A stretch of 5,705 nt of DNA from an uncultured Allomuricauda sp. (GTDB taxonomy: Bacteria; Bacteroidota; Bacteroidia; Flavobacteriales; Flavobacteriaceae): assembly GCA_937911965.1 (NCBI GenBank), contig CALDPL010000461.1:1-5705 (forward strand). Reading direction: 5' to 3'. The notes under the pieces are model-generated. The model made no database searches and was not told the DNA's origin. It saw nothing but the letters and a program-made list of their open reading frames with translations. This document shows positions 1 to 5,705 of the stretch, piece by piece. How positions within the stretch are numbered: position 1 is the first letter of the stretch; the number at the start of each line of letters is the position of its first letter. Both the position numbers and the translations under genes were made by a program.

Positions 1-934
1 CCTCTCGAAATTGCTGTTTGATATGTGCGTTGAGATAACTCCAAAATTCCACGGGTACCATTTCGGCCATATCGTAGCGGAAGCCATCCACCCCAAAATC
101 CAACCAGTACAGGGCGATGTCCCGGAACTTATGCCAGGAATCGGGCAGTTCCCTGTCCCTCCAGAACTCAAAGTGGGCGCTGTGGTCCATTTCCCCATAG
201 GATTCGGGCAGTCGGTCAAAATCCTTGGTTCCGTCCGGGCGCACCCCATAATTGATCTTGACCGTTTCGTACCAATCGTGGAAACCGGGCCGGGCAGAAC
301 GCGAACCATTACCGGTCCATTTGGCGGGAACTTCCACAAAGGGGGGGACATCATAGGAGGTGTCCCCTCCCAAGGGCAGGTATCCGTCCAACCAGATCGG
401 GCGCTCAAAGGCCTCCCCCGGGATATAATAGAAATTATTGTGGACGTGGTATTCCACGGAGGTGTCGTCCCCTACCCCAAAATCCTCCACGCCTTCAGGA
501 TTGGTCAGGCCTTCGTATTTTCGGGCGATATGGTTGGGCACCAGGTCAATGATCGCCTTGAGGCCCGCCCTATGGGTGCGCTGCAAGAGTTCCGCAAATT
601 CCTCCAACCGCCTAGAAGGGTCCAGGGCCAGGTCCGGATTGACATTGTAATAGTCCTTCACCGCATAGGGGGAGCCCGCCCTGCCCTTTACCACGTCCGG
701 ATGGTCCTTGGAAATCCCATAGGCGGTATAGTCCCCGATCAGGGCGTGGTGGGGGACCCCGGTATACCATATATGGGTCACCCCGAGCTCCTTGATCTGG
801 GCCAAGGCCCTATCGTCGAAGTCCGCAAACTTGCCCAGGCCGTTCTCCGCAGCGGTGCCCCAGGGTCTGTTGGTCGTTTTGGTATTCCCGAAGAGTCGGG
901 TCAATACCTGATAGATCACAATTTTTCCTTCCAT
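1..934 (-). CDS. GH13 alpha-amylase family glycoside hydrolase, C-terminus cut off by window edge
   Basis: The start is the ATG at 934-932; 311 codons are open to the left edge with no stop, so the 3' end is missing. The protein begins MEGKIVIYQVLTRLFGN, the first beta strand of a GH13 (beta/alpha)8 barrel. GH13 region I is visible as DLVPNH (residues 130-135) and region II as GFRYDMAEM (284-292), with Asp288 the expected catalytic nucleophile and Arg286 its conserved partner. The general acid Glu (region III) and region IV lie outside the window. There is no signal peptide or lipobox, because the catalytic fold starts within the first ten residues; a cytoplasmic enzyme is therefore inferred, acting on alpha-1,4-glucans or malto-oligosaccharides after import. 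It lies 3 nt downstream of the LacI-type regulator on the same strand and is probably co-transcribed with it. Family assignment is firm. The exact specificity (amylase, neopullulanase or cyclodextrinase-like) cannot be settled from this fragment. Confidence 0.93.
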   Translation of the reverse strand, partial: MEGKIVIYQVLTRLFGNTKTTNRPWGTAAENGLGKFADFDDRALAQIKELGVTHIWYTGVPHHALIGDYTAYGISKDHPDVVKGRAGSPYAVKDYYNVNPDLALDPSRRLEEFAELLQRTHRAGLKAIIDLVPNHIARKYEGLTNPEGVEDFGVGDDTSVEYHVHNNFYYIPGEAFERPIWLDGYLPLGGDTSYDVPPFVEVPAKWTGNGSRSARPGFHDWYETVKINYGVRPDGTKDFDRLPESYGEMDHSAHFEFWRDRELPDSWHKFRDIALYWLDFGVDGFRYDMAEMVPVEFWSYLNAHIKQQFRE

Positions 935-937
935 ATG

Positions 938-2002
938 CTATTGGACTATGGATTCCCGGATTACCAGGGTGGGTTCCAAGATACGGGTCTGAAAACGTTC
1001 CGCCCCTTCTTCGTTCTCCACCTTGTCGATGAGCATCTTGGCCGAAACCTCCCCCATGAGCTCTCCGTGTTGGGCCACCACCGTCAGGCTGGGGTTGGCG
1101 TATTTGGACAGTACCCCGTCCGTAAATCCAATAAAGGAGACGTCATCGGGAATCTTCCATCCCTTTTGTTGGGCCAAACGCATGCTGTAGACCGCAAAGA
1201 TCTCATTGACACAAAGCACCGCATCGGGTTTGATCTTGTCCAGGAATTCCCCAATGGCTTCCTCGTCCATTTCCATGGAGGGCAATCGCAGGATCCAGGA
1301 TTCATTGGCCTTCAGGGAACTCTCAGCCAAGGCCTTTTGGTAGCCCGTTGTCCTGGCCTTGCTCACACTCAAGTAATCATCCGTGGTGATCAGGCCGATT
1401 TTCCGGCGGCCCTGTTCCAGGAACTTTTTGGTGGCCATATAGGCTCCCAGCTCATCGTCTATGATCACCTTGTCGCATTCCACGGCCTGGGTAATCCTGT
1501 CGAAGAGCACCACGGGGATGCCCTGTTGGGTCACCTCGATCAAATGGTTGTAATCCCCTTTTTGCTGGGTTTCCGAGGAAAGGGACATGATAAAGCCATC
1601 GATGCTCCCATTGGCCAACATTTCCATATTGATCACCTCCTTGTCAAAGGATTCCTCCGAGAGGCAGACGATGACATTGTATCCCCGGGCATTGGCGTAC
1701 TTTTCAATCCCCCGGATCACGGTGGTGAAGAAGTGGTGCACGATATCCGGGATCACCACCCCGATGTTCTTGGTCCTCTTGTTCTTGAGGCTGATGGCTA
1801 TATTGTTGGGCTTGTAATTGTACAATTTGGCAAAGGCCTGTACCTTTTCCTTGGTATCCCTGCTGATCTCCTCACTGTTCTTCAATGCTTTGGAGACCGT
1901 GGATATGGAAACCTCCAGTTCCCTGGCAATGTCTTTTAGGGTAATCTTGGCTTTCAATTTGCTCAATTTTTGGGTTTTGGTTTGTCGGTGGAAATTACTC
2001 AT
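938..2002 (-). CDS. LacI-family transcriptional regulator of the starch/maltodextrin locus
   Basis: This is a complete 354-residue protein, the normal length for LacI/GalR regulators. Residues 20-66 form the LacI-type helix-turn-helix: ITLKDIARELEVSISTVSKA, with recognition helix VSISTVSKAL at 31-40, then YKPN and the hinge region NNIAISLKNKRTKN. Residues 79 onward (IGVVIPDI) start a periplasmic-binding-protein-like effector domain, with family motifs IGFTDG (291-296) and the C-terminal LVIRESI. The start is the only in-frame Met before the HTH; it gives a basic extension of about 18 residues (SNFHRQTKTQKLSKLKAK) that many family members lack. No Shine-Dalgarno is visible, as expected in Bacteroidota. 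It is divergent from susC and in tight tandem with a GH13 gene, so it probably controls this locus in response to maltose or a maltodextrin; that ligand is inferred from context. Whether it represses or activates is not shown by the protein sequence. Confidence 0.95.
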   Translation of the reverse strand: MSNFHRQTKTQKLSKLKAKITLKDIARELEVSISTVSKALKNSEEISRDTKEKVQAFAKLYNYKPNNIAISLKNKRTKNIGVVIPDIVHHFFTTVIRGIEKYANARGYNVIVCLSEESFDKEVINMEMLANGSIDGFIMSLSSETQQKGDYNHLIEVTQQGIPVVLFDRITQAVECDKVIIDDELGAYMATKKFLEQGRRKIGLITTDDYLSVSKARTTGYQKALAESSLKANESWILRLPSMEMDEEAIGEFLDKIKPDAVLCVNEIFAVYSMRLAQQKGWKIPDDVSFIGFTDGVLSKYANPSLTVVAQHGELMGEVSAKMLIDKVENEEGAERFQTRILEPTLVIRESIVQ

Positions 2003-2216
2003 TTCAGGGGAGGAAGCAGGGGTGGGAATGCCTTTTTAACAAAATTGGTTAAGGCTTCCTTAATAAGGATTGTGGAAAAGTTAATGAAAGTAAAATATTT
2101 ATTTCCTATATTCGTTTTGGAATTATTGATATGCGTAAGTTGTTTGCAATATACTGCATTTATAATAATATAATACGTGTAGAATTTACATCTTCCCAAT
2201 TTGTTAAAGTTATCAA

Positions 2217-2234
2217 CACGAAACCGTTTTCGTG
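2217..2234. promoter_or_regulatory. Putative LacI-family operator
   Basis: The sequence CACGAAACCGTTTTCGTG is an 18-nt near-perfect palindrome: perfect 7-nt arms CACGAAA/TTTCGTG, and a single mismatched pair (C/T) next to a central CG. A central CpG flanked by A/T-rich half-sites is the usual geometry of LacI/GalR operators, and the adjacent gene encodes such a regulator. It is centred about 101 nt upstream of the susC ATG and about 223 nt upstream of the regulator start, so it could serve either direction. Binding is inferred, not shown. Confidence 0.6.
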
Positions 2235-2255
2235 ATTTATTATCCCCCATTATGC

Positions 2256-2285
2256 TTTGATTAACATATATTTTATTTAAATTTA
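2256..2285 (+). promoter_or_regulatory. Candidate susC promoter of Bacteroidota type
   Basis: A TTTG at 2256-2259 is followed after 18 nt by TAAATTTA at 2278-2285. This matches the Flavobacterium/Bacteroides pattern TTG - about 17-23 nt - TAnnTTTG at seven of eight -7 positions. Transcription would begin near 2289-2292, leaving a leader of about 35 nt before the susC ATG. The region is AT-rich, so chance matches are possible. Confidence 0.4.
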
Positions 2286-2326
2286 ACATTCGAACTATAA
2301 TTAACTAAACTTAAAACCAATTGTTT

Positions 2327-5300
2327 ATGAAGATTACGCTACTTAAAAGCCTTTTGCTGCTCGGGGCATTTCTATGCTTTGGTTTGGCGAAGGCCCAGAC
2401 AGTATCAGGTACCGTTTCGGATGCAAACGGTCCTTTGCCAGGGGCTAGCGTATTGGTCAAAGGCACGACCAATGGTACCCAAACTGATTTTGATGGCAAT
2501 TTCACCCTCGATGGCATCGGGGAGTCGGCCGTTCTGGCGATCAGCTACATCGGGTACAAAAGCGTCGAGATCCCGGTCAACGGGCGCACTACCGTCAATG
2601 TGACCCTGGAAGAGGATGCACAGGCTTTGGAAGAAGTCGTGATCATCGGGTACGGACAGACCACGATAGAGGATGCCACAGGGGCCGTTGCGGTGGTCAA
2701 CGCCGAAGACTTCAACCAAGGGGTCATTTCCTCACCCGAACAATTGATCCAAGGACAGAGCGCCGGGGTGCAGATCACCCAGAGCAGCGGGGAGCCCGGT
2801 GCCGGGATCAATGTAAGGATACGGGGCACCTCCTCGGTTCGTTCCAACAACAACCCCCTCTTTGTGGTGGACGGAATACCACTTTCAGGAGATGATGTCT
2901 CGGCAGGGGGCGCCAGTTTGGGAGCTGGCTCCAGTTCGGCCAAAAACCCATTGAACTTTTTGAACCCCAACGATATTGAAAGCATGAGTATCCTCAAGGA
3001 TGCCTCGGCCACGGCCATCTACGGTTCCCGTGGGGCCAATGGGGTGATCATCATCACCACCAAGAGTGGAAGGACCGGCAAGGGACAGTTCGAGTATACT
3101 TCGAACCTCAGCTACTCGACTCCGGCCGACAGATACGACCTGTTGAACAGACAAGAGTTCCTTGCCGCATTGCCCACCTATGGTGGAAATCCAAATGCCT
3201 TGGATTATGGCAGCAGTACGGACTGGCAGGAAGTGATCTTTAGAAGCACGGCCTCCCAGAACCAGAACCTTTCCTATTCCAAAAACTACGGCAGTGGAAA
3301 CGTCAGGGCCTCCTTCGGCTACGGCAAACAGTTTGGGGTGGGCGAAGGCTATGCCCAGGAGAGCATCAGCGGCAGGATCAATGCCTCCCAACGTTTCTTG
3401 GAGGACAAACTTAAAATTGACGCCAACCTTACCCTTTCACGAATCAATGACGATGGAGGGGCCATATCCAACAACGCCGGATCTACCGGGGATCTTTTGG
3501 GGTCCGCTTACTTTGCGAACCCCACATGGCCGGCATCCACCACTTTTACCACCGGAGGTGCCGAGGTCAATCCCATGCAATTGCTGAACTACTATGACGA
3601 TGAGACCCATACCAATAGGTTCTTGGGCAGCATCTCAGCGGAATATAAGATCACCCCGGAATTGATGGCCAAGGTCAGTGTCGGTCTGGACAAATCGAAT
3701 TCAGATAGGTTCCAGGTACAATCCGCCCTTTCCAATGGGATCGGAAATGCTCCCGGACAGGGGCAGGGCCACTATGGGAATGTGGAAACCAAAGGGGAAC
3801 TCTTGGACATCACCCTAAACTACAACAAGGACTTTGGGGATTCCCAATTGACCGCCTTGGTGGGCTATTCCTTCCAGAGCTACCAAAGGAAGGGCAAAAC
3901 CATCAGCGCCCTGGGCTTTTCAACCACCCATCTGAGTCAGATGATTGCGGATATGGAAACAGCGGCTTCTTCCGCGGAACGGCAATTGTCGGGCTCCTAT
4001 CAGCAATTTGGACATAACAGCACCAATACCTTTGTCAACCGTCTTTTCCCCGCCGTATCCCAGAACGAGGCCGTGGATCCCTTTGTGGGATTGCCGGTGG
4101 CCGCCATTACCGGGGATTACTATGACTATACCAACGAATTGCAATCCTTCTTCGGAAGGGCGGAGTACACCATGGCCAATAAATACATCCTGACCGCCAC
4201 CCTTAGGGCGGACGGCTCTTCCCGTTTTGGCCCCAACAACCAATACGGCTACTTCCCTTCCGCGGCCTTTGCCTGGAAAATTGCAGAGGAAGACTTTATC
4301 GGGGATGCTGTTTCCACCCTAAAATTGCGTTTGGGCTACGGGGTCGTGGGGAACCAGGAAGGTCTGGGGTATGGAAATTTCACCCTTAGACAGCGTTTTG
4401 GAGGCATTGGGATTTCACAGAACCAATCCATCAACCCTCCCGGGCTGGCCATACAATCCTTTACCAACGACGATCTGAAATGGGAAGAGACTGCCCAGGC
4501 CAATATCGGACTTGATTTCGGTTTTGCCAACGATCGATTTACCGGTAGTGTGGATGTATACCACAAGACCACCAACGACCTCCTGTTGCAACAAGAAGCC
4601 GCCCAGCCTTCGCCACAACCCTTTTTCTTCGGAAACTTGGATGCAGAGGTGATCAACAAAGGGGTGGAGGTCTCCATGAGCTATGATATCATCCGCTCCG
4701 CCGATGCCCAATGGAACCTGGGTTTCAATGTGTCCTATAACGACAATATGGTCAAGAACTTTGACGGACAGATCCAGACCGGGGAAATCAACGGGAATGG
4801 CCTTACAGGGGCCTACGCCCAACTCCTGGCCGGTGGACAGCCCCTCTTCTCCTGGTACCTACGGGAATTTGGTGGCTTCGATGCCGATGGAATCTCCATA
4901 TACCCTGAAGGGGATGTCCAAAAATTCATCGGAAAGAGTGCCTTGCCCAAGGTCAACCTGGGCATCAATACCTCGGTCTCCTATAAGAACTGGGACCTAA
5001 ATGCCCATATGAACGGCCAATTTGGATCCTACATCTACAACAATGACAAAAATGCCTTCTTTACCGCTGGAATCATCGGGGTGGGCAAGAACATAACAAG
5101 GGATGTGTTGACCAATGGGGAATCCAATGCCAATGCCGCCGATGTATCGACCCGCTTTTTGGAGAAAGGAGATTTCTTAAGGTTGCAGAGCGCTGCCCTG
5201 AGCTACAATGTGCCGATGAGCGGAGATGGGGCCATCAAGAACCTGCGGCTGTCCCTGATCGGGCAGAACCTGTTCATCATCACCGATTATTCCGGGCTCG

Positions 5301-5413
5301 ACCCCGAGGTGAACGTACCGAAGTCCCTGAACAACATTCCGTCCCTGGGCATCGATTACACCGCCTTCCCCAGGGCGAGGACCGTAACCTTGGGTATTAG
5401 CGCAACATTCTAA
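2327..5413 (+). CDS. susC: SusC/RagA-family TonB-dependent outer membrane transporter (probable maltodextrin importer)
   Basis: A complete 1028-residue protein when started at the ATG at 2327; an in-frame TTG two codons upstream (2321) is open but less likely. The signal peptide is about residues 1-23 (MKITLLKSLLLLGAFLCFG, then LAKA before Gln24). Next is a CarboxypepD_reg-like beta-sandwich (about 27-97; GTVSDANGPLPGASVLVKGT, DFDGNFTL), then EEVVIIGYG (102-110) opening the plug domain. The plug carries the SusC signature DASATAIYGSRGANGVI followed by ITTKSG, ending near residue 248. The rest is a 22-strand-type beta barrel with the conserved QNLFIITDYSGLDPEVN near the end and terminal Phe (GISATF) used for outer-membrane insertion. 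There is no STN domain, so anti-sigma signalling is not suggested. SusC imports oligosaccharides using TonB-ExbBD energy with a SusD lid, whose gene starts 13 nt downstream. The glucan substrate is inferred from the GH13 and LacI neighbours. The reading frame is intact. Confidence 0.97.
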   Translation: MKITLLKSLLLLGAFLCFGLAKAQTVSGTVSDANGPLPGASVLVKGTTNGTQTDFDGNFTLDGIGESAVLAISYIGYKSVEIPVNGRTTVNVTLEEDAQALEEVVIIGYGQTTIEDATGAVAVVNAEDFNQGVISSPEQLIQGQSAGVQITQSSGEPGAGINVRIRGTSSVRSNNNPLFVVDGIPLSGDDVSAGGASLGAGSSSAKNPLNFLNPNDIESMSILKDASATAIYGSRGANGVIIITTKSGRTGKGQFEYTSNLSYSTPADRYDLLNRQEFLAALPTYGGNPNALDYGSSTDWQEVIFRSTASQNQNLSYSKNYGSGNVRASFGYGKQFGVGEGYAQESISGRINASQRFLEDKLKIDANLTLSRINDDGGAISNNAGSTGDLLGSAYFANPTWPASTTFTTGGAEVNPMQLLNYYDDETHTNRFLGSISAEYKITPELMAKVSVGLDKSNSDRFQVQSALSNGIGNAPGQGQGHYGNVETKGELLDITLNYNKDFGDSQLTALVGYSFQSYQRKGKTISALGFSTTHLSQMIADMETAASSAERQLSGSYQQFGHNSTNTFVNRLFPAVSQNEAVDPFVGLPVAAITGDYYDYTNELQSFFGRAEYTMANKYILTATLRADGSSRFGPNNQYGYFPSAAFAWKIAEEDFIGDAVSTLKLRLGYGVVGNQEGLGYGNFTLRQRFGGIGISQNQSINPPGLAIQSFTNDDLKWEETAQANIGLDFGFANDRFTGSVDVYHKTTNDLLLQQEAAQPSPQPFFFGNLDAEVINKGVEVSMSYDIIRSADAQWNLGFNVSYNDNMVKNFDGQIQTGEINGNGLTGAYAQLLAGGQPLFSWYLREFGGFDADGISIYPEGDVQKFIGKSALPKVNLGINTSVSYKNWDLNAHMNGQFGSYIYNNDKNAFFTAGIIGVGKNITRDVLTNGESNANAADVSTRFLEKGDFLRLQSAALSYNVPMSGDGAIKNLRLSLIGQNLFIITDYSGLDPEVNVPKSLNNIPSLGIDYTAFPRARTVTLGISATF

Positions 5414-5426
5414 AAAAATTAATTCT

Positions 5427-5705
5427 ATGAAAGCTATAAAACTGAACAAAATATACTTCTGGGCAACCGCATTGTTCCTATTGGGCTGTACGGACCTGGA
5501 AATCGAACAGACCGATTCCATCTTCGCCGACCTGAGCGGGCGCCTCCCGCAGACCGAGGAGCGCTGGGCGATCGCGAGCAGCAACCTCGCCGTGGCGCTG
5601 GCCCGGACGGGTCAGGCGGCGCGGGCCGTGACCATCCTGCGCGAAGTGGCTGAGGTCTCCGCGGACCAGGGCTGGACCGTGCGCGAGCAGTGGGCGCTGA
5701 GCAAC
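5427..5705 (+). CDS. susD: SusD-like lipoprotein 5' end joined in frame to atypical high-GC, TPR-like sequence (partial, probably chimeric)
   Basis: The ATG at 5427 lies 13 nt after the susC stop in an A/T-rich context without Shine-Dalgarno, the standard susC-susD spacing. Residues 1-33 are a typical lipoprotein leader: basic start MKAIKLNK, hydrophobic core, lipobox LLGC with lipidated Cys21, then TDLEIEQTDSIF, which resembles the start of mature flavobacterial SusD proteins. SusD is the surface lipoprotein that binds glycan and caps SusC. From about codon 34 (5526) the composition changes sharply and residues 34-93 read as an Ala/Arg-rich helical peptide with a TPR-like NLAVALARTGQAARAVTILR stretch. 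The frame stays open to the window edge. The SusD leader is well supported. The rest should not be called SusD, because the expected N-terminal SusD region is absent. The whole open frame is therefore either a chimeric artefact or a fusion. Confidence 0.7.
   Translation, partial: MKAIKLNKIYFWATALFLLGCTDLEIEQTDSIFADLSGRLPQTEERWAIASSNLAVALARTGQAARAVTILREVAEVSADQGWTVREQWALSN
5526..5705 (+). other. Compositionally foreign segment, about 74% GC, TPR-like coding, probable chimeric join
   Basis: All 180 nt to the right edge differ from the rest of the window. GC is about 74% (134 of 180 by hand count) against about 53% in the 60 nt just before. In the frame continuing from the SusD start, 57 of 60 codons end in G or C, against 20 of 33 in the preceding leader. 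All six arginines use CGC or CGG, whereas AGG/AGA are common in susC. This strong third-position bias shows that the segment is itself coding in this frame, from a high-GC genome. The peptide resembles tetratricopeptide repeat helices (SSNLAVALARTGQAARAVTI, then a second helix from WTVREQWALSN), but the parent protein is not recognised. The join cannot be placed to the base; it is somewhere near 5515-5540. Confidence 0.75.

Larger units (their letters stand above)
2003..2326. promoter_or_regulatory. Divergent intergenic regulatory region between the lacI-type gene and susC
   Basis: This 324-bp gap is markedly richer in A+T than the flanking genes, and no convincing gene was found in it. It must carry promoters for both the minus-strand regulator/amylase unit and the plus-strand susCD unit. 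The susC side holds an 18-nt LacI-type near-palindrome and a candidate Bacteroidota promoter, described separately. On the regulator side no sequence matched the TTG / TAnnTTTG pattern well enough to annotate. Small open frames in this gap are AT-rich and lack recognisable protein features. Confidence 0.75.

Noticed and set aside
11..1939. A 642-codon open frame on the plus strand, the second longest in the window
   Set aside because: It lies entirely antisense to the amylase and the LacI-type gene, which are in the same frame as each other and both show clear family motifs. The translated product has no recognisable domain. The open frame is a by-product of the codon bias of the real genes, extended because the two share one frame.
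2036..2052. A second imperfect palindrome, TTAAC-AAAATTG-GTTAA, about 34 nt upstream of the regulator start
   Set aside because: It is AT-rich with an A rather than CG at the centre, so it does not match the LacI operator geometry or the palindrome at 2217-2234. Such repeats are expected by chance in AT-rich DNA. It was not annotated, though autoregulation there is not excluded.
1999..2289. Small open frames in the intergenic gap (a 96-codon minus-strand frame and a 67-codon plus-strand frame at 1970-2173)
   Set aside because: They cover the AT-rich regulatory region and the edge of the regulator gene, have low-complexity Asn/Lys/Ile/Tyr-rich translations with no family features, and overlap the operator or the regulator start.
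2321..2326. TTG at 2321 as the susC start
   Set aside because: The ATG two codons later gives a normal signal peptide beginning MKITLLK. TTG starts are rare in Bacteroidota and the extra Met-Phe adds nothing.
5411..5430. A possible terminator or regulatory structure between susC and susD
   Set aside because: Only 13 nt separate the genes and no inverted repeat is present. The A-rich run after the stop is typical of Bacteroidota translation starts, so susCD read as one transcript.
5177..5584. A 135-codon minus-strand open frame spanning the end of susC and the susD start
   Set aside because: It is antisense to a well-supported susC terminus and to the SusD leader and crosses the composition break. 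It has no recognisable domain.
1..5705. tRNA, rRNA, CRISPR arrays, insertion sequences or integrase genes
   Set aside because: Reading the window by eye, I saw no direct-repeat arrays, IS-like terminal inverted repeats, transposase motifs or RNA-gene-like sequences.

Overview
The window looks like part of a starch/maltodextrin utilisation locus (PUL) from a marine-type Flavobacteriaceae bacterium (Bacteroidota). The evidence is a SusC/RagA TonB-dependent transporter followed 13 nt later by a SusD-type lipoprotein start, a LacI-family regulator next to a GH13 amylase, the absence of Shine-Dalgarno sequences, and a candidate Bacteroidota-style promoter. Codon use (frequent AGG, GGG, TCC and TTG, roughly 50-55% GC in genes and an AT-rich intergenic region) would suit a moderate-GC genus such as Robiginitalea or Muricauda, but the genus is a guess.

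Layout: positions 1-934 (minus) hold the N-terminal 311 residues of a cytoplasmic GH13 alpha-amylase-like enzyme that runs off the left edge. Positions 938-2002 (minus) hold a complete LacI-family regulator. Its stop codon is separated from the amylase ATG by a single CAT triplet, so the two are almost certainly co-transcribed. Positions 2003-2326 are a divergent AT-rich regulatory region. It holds an 18-nt near-palindrome with a central CG, typical of LacI-family operators, and a candidate promoter in front of susC. Positions 2327-5413 (plus) hold a complete SusC of 1028 aa. From 5427 (plus) a SusD-like lipoprotein begins and stays open to the right edge.

Working model: SusC with its SusD lid imports malto-oligosaccharides across the outer membrane, the GH13 enzyme degrades or remodels them inside the cell, and the LacI-type protein senses a sugar and controls the divergent promoters. 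The family roles are established; the maltodextrin substrate is inferred from the gene combination.

The most anomalous feature is at the right end. After about 33 codons of convincing SusD leader (to about position 5525) the sequence switches abruptly to about 74% GC, about 95% GC3 and exclusive CGN arginine codons. It then encodes an Ala/Arg-rich, TPR-like helical peptide in the same frame. This does not look like SusD or like the rest of the window. An assembly or library chimera with DNA from a high-GC organism is the most likely explanation. A genuine fusion or recent recombination is possible but unproven.
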